Source of the DNA: an uncultured Oxalobacter sp.
GTDB lineage: Bacteria > Pseudomonadota > Gammaproteobacteria > Burkholderiales > Burkholderiaceae_D
Assembly (NCBI GenBank): GCA_905202055.1
Contig: CAJKQK010000025.1
Location: forward strand, 1 to 23,540
Reading direction: 5' to 3'
Length of the DNA stretch: 23,540 nucleotides
A model generated the notes under the pieces. That model had not been told where the DNA came from and searched no databases. It worked only from the letters and a program-made list of their open reading frames with translations. Position 1 is the stretch's first letter, and each line of letters begins with the position of its first letter. A program made the position numbers and the translations under genes. Below are positions 17,708 through 23,540 of the stretch, in pieces.

Positions 17708-18064
17708 TGATATTTAATGAAGTGTTTCCTGTGCAATATTTATTGAAAGAAAGATTCGATTCTGTTGCACAGGCGACAACGGTTTTAAATCGCCACAGCC
17801 CTGTTTCAAAATGCCTGCATTTTTTGGCTATAATCAATTTTTATTTTATTGATTATGGCATTATTTTTCGGAACAGGTTTACGTTAAAATCTGTCATTAA
17901 ATGCCGGACCGGTTTTGTTGATCAGTGTTCTGCAATATCAGCGTCTTTCATGTAATATGTCTGTCATTCATTTATATTCATGAATCCACGGATATCCCAA
18001 TATCTCCAATAAACATTTTCGGGTATTTTTTTAACTGATACTCACCTCTTTTTTCGAGGACATC
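17708..18064. other. Intergenic region between oprM and trxA with two inverted repeats
   Basis: A 357-base AT-rich gap. A 9-bp inverted repeat CCTGTGCAA/TTGCACAGG (17728-17736, 17765-17773; 28-base loop) lies just after oprM. An AT-rich 12-bp hairpin (17827-17838, 17848-17859, one G-T pair) containing TATAAT lies further on, followed by ATTATTTTT. The trxA promoter must lie here. An 82-codon + frame at 17707-17955 has no support. Confidence 0.45.
17827..17868 (+). other. AT-rich 12-bp hairpin with an embedded TATAAT and a trailing T-run
   Basis: Arms GCTATAATCAAT and ATTGATTATGGC pair fully, allowing one G-T, around the nine-base loop TTTTATTTT. ATTATTTTT follows. It could terminate the efflux operon, or the TATAAT at 17829-17834 could be the -10 of a trxA promoter; the -35 candidate TTTCAA at 17804 is weak and 19 bases away. 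Confidence 0.4.
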
Positions 18065-18391
18065 ATGGCTAACAATATCAAAACTATCAGCGATGCTTCC
18101 TTTGAAGCAGATGTATTGAAATCCGACAAACCTGTTCTGGTCGATTTTTGGGCAGAATGGTGCGGGCCTTGCAAAATGATCGCCCCTATCGTCGATGAAG
18201 TTGCCTCCGAATATGCCGGCAAAGTCAGTTTTACGAAGATGGATGTCGATTCCAACCCGGCAACCCCTGCAAAATTCGGCATTCGTGGTATTCCGACATT
18301 GATTTTGTTTAAAAATGGCGCTATTGTTTCTCAAAAAGTAGGAGCCTTGAGTAAAAGCCAATTAACGGCTTTTATCGATAGCAATATCTGA
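18065..18391 (+). CDS. trxA: Thioredoxin 1
   Basis: A 108-residue cytoplasmic thioredoxin, a general protein disulfide reductant recycled by thioredoxin reductase. The start has GAGGA 4 bases before the ATG. The classical active site FWAEWCGPCKM has Cys33 and Cys36, with the buried Asp27 in VDFW, the KMDVD strand, and the cis-proline loop GIRGIPTLILF. The length matches E. coli TrxA. It sits directly upstream of rho, an arrangement common in proteobacteria, but a hairpin terminator between the two suggests mainly separate transcripts. Confidence 0.97.
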   Translation: MANNIKTISDASFEADVLKSDKPVLVDFWAEWCGPCKMIAPIVDEVASEYAGKVSFTKMDVDSNPATPAKFGIRGIPTLILFKNGAIVSQKVGALSKSQLTAFIDSNI

Positions 18392-18403
18392 TATCATCAC
18401 GTC

Positions 18404-18429
18404 AATGGCGGTTACATACCGCCATTTTC
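18404..18429 (+). terminator. Intrinsic terminator after trxA
   Basis: A 9-bp stem (AATGGCGGT at 18404-18412, ACCGCCATT at 18418-18426), loop TACAT, then a short TT extension (T-run 18425-18428). The T-run is short, so read-through into rho is possible. Confidence 0.7.
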
Positions 18430-18503
18430 AGCCTTCATCATCAGTCTCCAACGGTAAATCCCTTCTTGACTCTCTCTCGTTGTAAACCTTAAGTTTTAAC
18501 ATT

Positions 18504-19766
18504 ATGCATTTATCCGAATTAAAGTCTCTGCATGTCTCAGCATTGCTGGAAATGGCGCTTGGTCTCGAAATCGACAACGCTGCCCGTATGCGCAAACAGG
18601 AACTCATGTTTGCTATCCTGAAAAAACGTGCCAAGGCAGGCGAGCAGGTTTACGGTGACGGCGCACTGGAAATTCTTCCCGACGGCTTCGGTTTTCTTCG
18701 CTCCCCTGATGCCAGCTACATGGCATCCACCGACGATATCTATATTTCTCCTTCACAAATCAGACGCTTCAATCTCCATACCGGGGATTCCATCGAAGGC
18801 GAAGTCAGGACACCGAAAGACGGTGAACGTTATTTCGCCCTGGTCAAAGTCGACAAGGTCAATGGCGCTCCGCCAGAACAGTCCAAACACCGTCTGCTGT
18901 TTGAAAACCTTACCCCTTTGCATCCGGACGAACCCCTGAAACTGGAAAGGGAAATCAGTTCACAGGAGAACATTACCGGCCGTATCATCGACATGATCGC
19001 CCCTATCGGCAAAGGCCAGCGCGGTTTGCTGGTCGCTTCTCCGAAATCCGGTAAAACCGTGATGTTGCAACACATGGCACATGCCATCACGACCAATCAT
19101 CCCGATGTGACCCTCTTCGTCCTGCTGATCGACGAACGTCCTGAAGAAGTGACTGAAATGCAGCGTTCCGTTCGCGGCGAAGTCATCGCATCGACATTTG
19201 ACGAACCGGCAACGCGCCATGTCCAGGTTGCGGAAATGGTTCTTGAAAAGGCAAAACGTCTGGTCGAAATGAAAAAAGACGTTGTCATCCTTCTGGATTC
19301 CATTACCCGTCTGGCTCGTGCCTACAATACCGTTATTCCGGCCTCTGGCAAGGTGTTGACCGGTGGCGTCGATGCCAACGCCCTCCAGCGTCCGAAACGC
19401 TTCTTCGGTGCCGCACGTAACGTGGAAGAAGGTGGTTCCCTGACTATCATCGCAACGGCACTGGTCGAAACAGGCAGCCGCATGGATGACGTGATTTACG
19501 AAGAATTCAAGGGCACAGGCAATATGGAAGTTCATCTGGAACGCCGCCTGGCTGAAAAACGCGTTTATCCGTCTATCAACCTGAACAAGTCCGGCACGCG
19601 CCGCGAGGAATTGCTGATCAAACCGGATCAGTTGCAGAAAATCTGGATTCTTCGCAAGCTGCTTTACGGCATGGATGAAATCGAGGCGATGGAATTCATT
19701 CTCGACAAGATGAAGGCGACCAAAAACAATGCCGATTTCTTCGACCTGATGCGTCGGGGCGGCTAG
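18504..19766 (+). CDS. rho: Transcription termination factor Rho
   Basis: A 420-residue Rho helicase, which terminates transcription by loading on untranslated RNA and translocating with ATP. Domains in order: N-terminal helical domain (MHLSELKSLHVSALLEMA; RMRKQELMFAILKKRAK), the cold-shock-like RNA-binding fold (DGFGFLRSPDASYMASTDDI, ISPSQIRRFNL), and the RecA-type motor. The motor has Walker A SPKSGKT (Lys184), the DERPEEVTEMQR segment, Walker B DVVILLDSITRLARAYNT, the secondary RNA-binding site around VLTGGVDANALQRPKRFF, and ERRLAEKRVYPSI. Length and sequence match the E. coli protein without insertions. No clear Shine-Dalgarno precedes the ATG. Confidence 0.98.
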   Translation: MHLSELKSLHVSALLEMALGLEIDNAARMRKQELMFAILKKRAKAGEQVYGDGALEILPDGFGFLRSPDASYMASTDDIYISPSQIRRFNLHTGDSIEGEVRTPKDGERYFALVKVDKVNGAPPEQSKHRLLFENLTPLHPDEPLKLEREISSQENITGRIIDMIAPIGKGQRGLLVASPKSGKTVMLQHMAHAITTNHPDVTLFVLLIDERPEEVTEMQRSVRGEVIASTFDEPATRHVQVAEMVLEKAKRLVEMKKDVVILLDSITRLARAYNTVIPASGKVLTGGVDANALQRPKRFFGAARNVEEGGSLTIIATALVETGSRMDDVIYEEFKGTGNMEVHLERRLAEKRVYPSINLNKSGTRREELLIKPDQLQKIWILRKLLYGMDEIEAMEFILDKMKATKNNADFFDLMRRGG

Positions 19767-19782
19767 GTTCGTAAAGCCTTCA

Positions 19783-19819
19783 CAAAAAAACGGTTACGTA
19801 TCGACGTAACCGTTTTTTG
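19783..19819 (+). terminator. Intrinsic terminator after rho
   Basis: A 10-bp perfect stem (ACGGTTACGT at 19790-19799, ACGTAACCGT at 19804-19813), loop ATCG, is flanked by AAAAAA and TTTTTTGTTT. It lies 24 bases after the rho stop. Confidence 0.92.
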
Positions 19820-20044
19820 TTTAATGGAATTGCTGCATTTTTCAATATATATTCAACAGCAACTGTCCATTCTTTGAATAAATGTTTTAATTGGCCGTTT
19901 TAACAGGATCTTCATTAAATATATTGTAAATTTCGTTCAAATAATCGATTAATTGACTGATAATATATTCATTGTTCTCAAATAAAATAATATTTTTAAG
20001 ATCAATAAAAATATTTACAAGAAATACAATTCGGGGAGGTGAAA

Positions 20045-20458
20045 ATGGATCTTAAAGGAACACGCACGGAACAGAATCTGATCGACGCTTTTGCAAATGA
20101 AGCCCAATGTTCCGCCATATATGATTATGCCGGTCGTCGTGCCAGCGTTGAAGGTCATAACGACATCAGTGCAAAACTGGAAACCAGTGCCAAAATCCGC
20201 AGTAACCAGGCCAGGGGGAACCTCCAGATTCTTCAGAAAAATCCGATGACCGGACTTTCCAATACCGTCACGCGCCTGAATTTGCAATCACTCATTTCAA
20301 CCGCCACCAAAAACTATCACGACAAATATTCCAAAATGGCTGAAGTGGCCCGTGACGAAGGTTTTGACGGGATTGCAGACTGGTTCGATACATTGGCAAA
20401 AGCAGAGCGCATGGAAGCCAAACTGTATGAAGACGCTTTGAAAACCCTGCTGGACTGA
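20045..20458 (+). CDS. Rubrerythrin-like ferritin-superfamily protein lacking most diiron ligands
   Basis: A 137-residue protein. A very strong ribosome site GGGGAGG at 20033-20039 sets the ATG at 20045 (a GTG two codons before is too close). The N-terminus MDLKGTRTEQNLIDAFANEA and the ARDEGFDGIADWFDTLAKAE stretch align well with rubrerythrins, whose four-helix bundle holds a diiron peroxidase site. There is no C-terminal rubredoxin domain. Comparing with the Desulfovibrio vulgaris sequence from memory, the first-helix Glu (Glu19) and the last-helix Glu (Glu121) are kept. The helix-2 ExxH pair is Arg52 and Gln55, the helix-3 Glu pair is Ala87 and Asn90, and the last His is Glu124. A normal diiron site is therefore unlikely. 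A long AT-rich region precedes it. The fold call is good; the function is unknown. Confidence 0.85.
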   Translation: MDLKGTRTEQNLIDAFANEAQCSAIYDYAGRRASVEGHNDISAKLETSAKIRSNQARGNLQILQKNPMTGLSNTVTRLNLQSLISTATKNYHDKYSKMAEVARDEGFDGIADWFDTLAKAERMEAKLYEDALKTLLD

Positions 20459-20473
20459 GTGACGCACATGTTT

Positions 20474-20509
20474 GAAAAAAGGCAGATATGAATATCTGCC
20501 TTTTTTGTT
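20474..20509. terminator. Bidirectional terminator between the rubrerythrin-like and nitronate monooxygenase genes
   Basis: A 9-bp palindrome (GGCAGATAT at 20481-20489, ATATCTGCC at 20492-20500) is flanked by AAAAAA and TTTTTTGTTTT. It lies between convergent genes ending at 20458 (+) and 20516 (-). Confidence 0.92.
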
Positions 20510-20515
20510 TTCTTC

Positions 20516-21760
20516 CTACTCTCCGGGAAGAAGAATTTTGTGGTCTTTGCTGAACTGGTAATCGCGGAAAATGTGTTCTGCGTCTGGCAGCTCGTAAGAC
20601 CCGTCACCCATTTGCCGGGTCGTTTCTTTCAAACGGTAGGTATAGTGCCCGCACGTCCAGACATTGTAGTTTCGCATGTGGGTGCACAAGCATATCTTGT
20701 CCTTGACGGAGATGAGTTTTCCATCCGGACGGGATCCCAGTTCACGATAATACGATTCCAGATAGGCGCATTTTCCGTTTTCCAGAAGATAGCCATAGGA
20801 TTCACAATTGGGACGCAAACCGATCCCGAGTGCCGGCGTTTTCTTCAGCATACGCATGGGATACCCGGTAGGCGATACCAGATTCACTTCAATGTCATCT
20901 TCATCGGCAGAGAGATACGCCTGTTTGGCCTTGTCCGGCAAACCGCACTCTTTGGAAATGGTAAACCGTGTTGCCACCTGAACGCCGCCAACGCCCTGCT
21001 CCATGAAAGAAACGGCATCGGAACCGGTGAAGCCCCCTCCGGCGGCGATCAGGGGTATTTCCAGTTTTTCCGCCCGGAGATACTCGATAATCTCGCCCAC
21101 GATGGTTTTCAGGTCATACTTGGCCCAATCCATTCCGAATCCAAGGTGTCCTCCGGCCAGCGGTCCCTCAACGACCACATAGTCAGGCAAGCGGTTCAGC
21201 TTGGCGTTACGGCGCAGGAAAATCTGGAGTGCACGTACTGAAGAGACGATAATGCCCAGCTTCACGTCACGAAAACGGGGATGGTCTTCAATCAGCTTGA
21301 AAGAATTGGCGTGAAGGCCGGCGGCAAGGGTAATGCCATCGATACCTGCGTCCATCGCTGCCCGCAGACGGGCACGCAAGGTTTCGCGAGGCGCATTCAT
21401 CGTCAGCTTTTCCATGCAGTTGATGAAAATGAGGCCGTCGCCGCGCTTTTTTTCCATGGCACTTGCAACATGCAGTCTGGTGGCTTCTTCCACTTCCCCC
21501 AGATTGAAAACGATACCGGATTTATCTTTCCGACCGATCAGCGCCTTGAACTGGAAGGTTTTGTTCTTCGTATAGCGTGTTCCGAAATAGCGGTCGGCAG
21601 AATCCATCGACATGGCATCGGAAATATGGCCAATGCCGCCGAGCCGTGCCGCTTCAAGTGCCAGTTTCTCGGTGGAGATATCAACTCCCATGCCACCAAT
21701 TACGATGGGGACATATTCCTTTCCGTTCAATTTCAAACGGAAATCATCAACACATTTCAT
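20516..21760 (-). CDS. Nitronate monooxygenase-like FMN protein with Cys-rich C-terminus
   Basis: A 414-residue TIM-barrel flavoprotein of the nitronate monooxygenase (2-nitropropane dioxygenase) family, which oxidises alkyl nitronates using FMN and oxygen; related proteins include enoyl reductases. The ATG at 21760 has AAGGA 5 bases upstream. Motifs: the N-terminal PIVIGGMGVDISTEKLALEA, GDGLIFINCM, VVVEGPLAGGHLGFGMDW with the likely catalytic His205, the phosphate-binding IPLIAAGGGFTGSDAVSFME, and GVQVATRFTISKECG. After the barrel, the last 95 residues hold five Cys (319, 331, 357, 359, 370) around NCESYGYLLENGKC, ICLCTHM and WTCGHYTYRL, more than in the typical short form. The substrate is not certain. 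Confidence 0.88.
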   Translation of the reverse strand: MKCVDDFRLKLNGKEYVPIVIGGMGVDISTEKLALEAARLGGIGHISDAMSMDSADRYFGTRYTKNKTFQFKALIGRKDKSGIVFNLGEVEEATRLHVASAMEKKRGDGLIFINCMEKLTMNAPRETLRARLRAAMDAGIDGITLAAGLHANSFKLIEDHPRFRDVKLGIIVSSVRALQIFLRRNAKLNRLPDYVVVEGPLAGGHLGFGMDWAKYDLKTIVGEIIEYLRAEKLEIPLIAAGGGFTGSDAVSFMEQGVGGVQVATRFTISKECGLPDKAKQAYLSADEDDIEVNLVSPTGYPMRMLKKTPALGIGLRPNCESYGYLLENGKCAYLESYYRELGSRPDGKLISVKDKICLCTHMRNYNVWTCGHYTYRLKETTRQMGDGSYELPDAEHIFRDYQFSKDHKILLPGE

Positions 21761-21954
21761 CGCTATCCTTGGACTACTGTTAAAGTTGGGCGCCTTATTT
21801 TTGTTTCTTCTGAATAAAAGGGAGCCAAAAATATTGTAACTGCGTCGAACTTGCTTCTAAATAGCCCTAATTTCATATACATGCACTTATTGAACAACTA
21901 TTTTTCCTGTGCAACACATCATGTCTATCGAGGCCTGACAAGCCAAACTGCACC

Positions 21955-21982
21955 ATTATAATTTTACTTTATGAATATGCAA
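21955..21982 (-). promoter_or_regulatory. Predicted sigma-70 promoter upstream of the nitronate monooxygenase gene
   Basis: On the minus strand, TTGCAT (21977-21982) and TATAAT (21955-21960) are separated by 16 bases. The -10 is perfect and the -35 matches 4 of 6. It would give an untranslated leader of about 190 bases before the ATG at 21760. Confidence 0.45.
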
Positions 21983-22058
21983 TACAAAAAAACGAAAACT
22001 GCATATAACCACCGGGAATGGTGGAATTACGATACAACAACTTTTTTTGCAAACCACA

Positions 22059-22895
22059 TCAATGTGACATCAACACAGGCATCGTTGCATCCCCGAGAAT
22101 GGTTCGGGTCACCCCGCCAAGGAGAAACTCCCTGAAGCGGGTATGGCCATAGCCTCCCATTACCAGCAAATCGCAAGACTGCGCTTCCGCCAGTGCCAGT
22201 ACAGCCGAACCGATGTTTTTATCCACCTGAGGCGGCAGCACTTCAACATTAATGCCGTGACGGGCCAGATAAACGGCAAGGTCATTTCCGGCATGTTCGG
22301 CGTCGACATCGGGTTCCCTGTCGATATTGAACATGGCAATCTGGACGACGTCTGCCCGCCTCAATATCGGTATGGCATCCGCAACAGCACGGGTCGCTTC
22401 CCGGCTCGCATTCCAGCAAATCATAACCCTTTTTCCAACTTCTTTCCCAAAGGACGACGGAACGATCAGAACCGGCCTGCCGGCATTCATCATGACATAC
22501 TCCGGAAAATCGGGAGCGACGACGGGAGACGTTTCGTGAAGGTCAGTCTGGCCGATGACGACGAGATCCGCAAAACGGGACAACAGGCTGATTCCCTGAT
22601 TCGCTTCGCCATCCACAATGCGACCTTCAAATGAAGGCACGCCCATCTTTTTGGCCTGCTCATCGAATTCCTTCACGAAACCTGCCGCACGATCGTGCAG
22701 GAACCGGAGATGGGACGCAATGACCGGATCTTTCTCATCGATGTGAGCCTGCTGGAAGGTAAGAGTTGAAACACCGACCATGGCGGCACCTATCAGGAAG
22801 GCATTTTCAGCGATAGCCAGCTGACAAGCCATGCGGATACGCTCTTTCGCATGCGATTCGCGGTCAAGATGTACCAGAATTGTTTTGTATGACAT
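22059..22895 (-). CDS. Tandem-domain universal stress protein (UspA family)
   Basis: A 278-residue cytoplasmic protein made of two Usp domains: about 1-145 (SYKTILVHLDRESHAKERIR to GRPVLIVPSSFG) and about 155-278 (KRVMICWNASREATRAVADA to DATMPVLMSH). The ATG at 22895 has GGGAG 5 bases upstream; a GTG two codons earlier is less well placed. The second domain keeps a nucleotide-binding loop of the GxxGx9G type (GGYGHTRFREFLLGG), with Gly in place of the usual final Ser. The first domain has no such loop (VVIGQTDLHETSP). This uneven pair is common in two-domain Usp proteins. Such proteins respond to stress or starvation; the specific role cannot be read from the sequence. It stands alone between lysC and the nitronate monooxygenase gene. 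Confidence 0.92.
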   Translation of the reverse strand: MSYKTILVHLDRESHAKERIRMACQLAIAENAFLIGAAMVGVSTLTFQQAHIDEKDPVIASHLRFLHDRAAGFVKEFDEQAKKMGVPSFEGRIVDGEANQGISLLSRFADLVVIGQTDLHETSPVVAPDFPEYVMMNAGRPVLIVPSSFGKEVGKRVMICWNASREATRAVADAIPILRRADVVQIAMFNIDREPDVDAEHAGNDLAVYLARHGINVEVLPPQVDKNIGSAVLALAEAQSCDLLVMGGYGHTRFREFLLGGVTRTILGDATMPVLMSH

Positions 22896-22943
22896 GATCA
22901 CTCCCGTTCAGATTGATAGAGAAGGAGAAGACAAGCTCGGTGG

Positions 22944-22974
22944 ATAAAAGGGGCGACCGGAAACAGCCGCCCCG
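22944..22974 (-). terminator. Intrinsic terminator after lysC
   Basis: On the minus strand, stem GGGGCG/CGCCCC (22968-22973 with 22950-22955) is extended by one more pair after a mismatch. TTTTAT follows. It begins about 4 bases after the lysC stop. Confidence 0.7.
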
Positions 22975-22977
22975 ATT

Positions 22978-23540
22978 TTACATTTGTTCCAGACCAAATG
23001 CCTTATGCAGTGCCCGTACAGCCAGTTCCATGTATTTTTCGTCAATGATGACGGAAATTTTGATTTCAGATGTCGAAATCATCAGTATATTGATACCTTC
23101 TTCAGAAAGCGTACCGAACATTTTCGAAGCGACGCCGACATGGCTGCGCATGCCGATCCCGATAGCCGACACTTTGGATACCTTGGCATCCCCGATGATG
23201 TCGGTAGCGCCGATTTCTGCCTTGATGCGGTTGTTCAACAGATCCATTGCACGGTTGTAATCCGGGCGCGGCACGGTAAAGGTAAAGTCTGTTTTCCCGT
23301 TGATCGACTGGTTCTGGATAATCATGTCGACTTCGATATTGGCGGCAGCGATTGCTCCGAGAATCTGGGAAGCGATACCAGGTCTGTCAGGAACCCCGAC
23401 AACCGTAATTTTCGCTTCGTCACGGCTGAATGCAATTCCGGAGATAACAGTTTGTTCCATATGCGAATCTTCTTCAAAAGTGATCAATGTGCCGGATTTG
23501 GCTTCTTCTTCGATTGGAATGTCAGGATCGGTCATGGAGG
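22978..23540 (-). CDS. lysC: Aspartate kinase, C-terminal regulatory region (partial)
   Basis: The 3' part of lysC; the gene continues past the right edge of the window. Aspartokinase phosphorylates aspartate in the first step of lysine, threonine, methionine and diaminopimelate synthesis. The visible residues begin just before MTDPDIPIEEEAKSGTLITF, the linker after the kinase domain. Two ACT domains follow. The first (DEAKITVVGVPDRPGIASQI, NIEVDMIIQN, KTDFTFTV) binds the feedback inhibitor. The second (KVSAIGIGMRSHVGVASKMF, EGINILMISTSEIKISVIID) makes the dimer contact. A Met near the edge could be an internal start for a small regulatory subunit, as in Bacillus, but its upstream region is not visible. 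The stop TAA lies at 22978-22980. Confidence 0.95.
   Translation of the reverse strand, partial: SMTDPDIPIEEEAKSGTLITFEEDSHMEQTVISGIAFSRDEAKITVVGVPDRPGIASQILGAIAAANIEVDMIIQNQSINGKTDFTFTVPRPDYNRAMDLLNNRIKAEIGATDIIGDAKVSKVSAIGIGMRSHVGVASKMFGTLSEEGINILMISTSEIKISVIIDEKYMELAVRALHKAFGLEQM

Noticed and set aside
17707..17955. An 82-codon frame starting at the oprM stop
   Set aside because: Although its ATG overlaps the oprM stop, there is no good ribosome site, the frame spans the inverted repeats, and the protein resembles nothing known.
20540..21241. A 233-codon plus-strand frame opposite the nitronate monooxygenase gene
   Set aside because: It is a shadow of the conserved minus-strand flavoprotein, with no ribosome site and no domain resemblance.
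22005..22024. CCACC-GGTGG inverted repeat after uspA
   Set aside because: Only five base pairs, with no T-run on the minus strand; too weak to call a terminator.

Overview
The window looks like a piece of the chromosome of a moderate-GC betaproteobacterium (Burkholderiales). A member of Oxalobacteraceae such as Oxalobacter is my best guess. The guess rests on the proteobacterial-type Rho, Pgi, TalB, TrxA and LysC sequences, a trxA-rho gene pair, a complete Gram-negative RND tripartite pump and the base composition. It is an inference, not a database result. I see no rRNA or tRNA gene, insertion sequence, prophage or CRISPR array.

Layout. 1-215: the tail of a type I secretion membrane-fusion protein (HlyD/LapC type). 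297-962 (-): a LuxR/NarL-type response regulator with a degenerate receiver domain. 1154-3274 (-): a 706-residue KamA-family radical SAM protein whose substrate-side residues look like glutamate 2,3-aminomutase rather than lysine 2,3-aminomutase. 3668-8187: central carbon genes pgi (+) and tal (+), on either side of a DUF1254/DUF1214 lipoprotein gene (-). 8322-10901: a P2-like cation-transporting P-type ATPase. 10909-17707: an acrR regulator gene divergent from acrA-acrB-oprM, with a near-perfect AcrR-type palindrome in the intergenic region. 18065-19766: trxA and rho. 20045-20458: a small rubrerythrin-like protein that has lost most of its diiron ligands. 20516-23540 (-): a nitronate monooxygenase-like flavoprotein, a tandem UspA protein, and the C-terminal ACT domains of aspartokinase (lysC), cut by the window edge.

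How the genes work together. Pgi and Tal supply hexose and pentose phosphates (gluconeogenesis and the non-oxidative pentose phosphate pathway). AcrR, AcrA, AcrB and OprM form one regulated efflux unit. TrxA and Rho are housekeeping. UspA, the rubrerythrin-like protein and the nitronate monooxygenase are plausible stress or detoxification functions but are separate transcription units. Most genes are single units with clear intrinsic terminators, several of them bidirectional between convergent genes.

The observations most worth following up are the KamA-like enzyme (glutamate-type residues plus a long unassigned N-terminal region), the ligand-poor rubrerythrin-like protein, the response regulator lacking its acidic pair and lysine, and the conserved AcrR operator.
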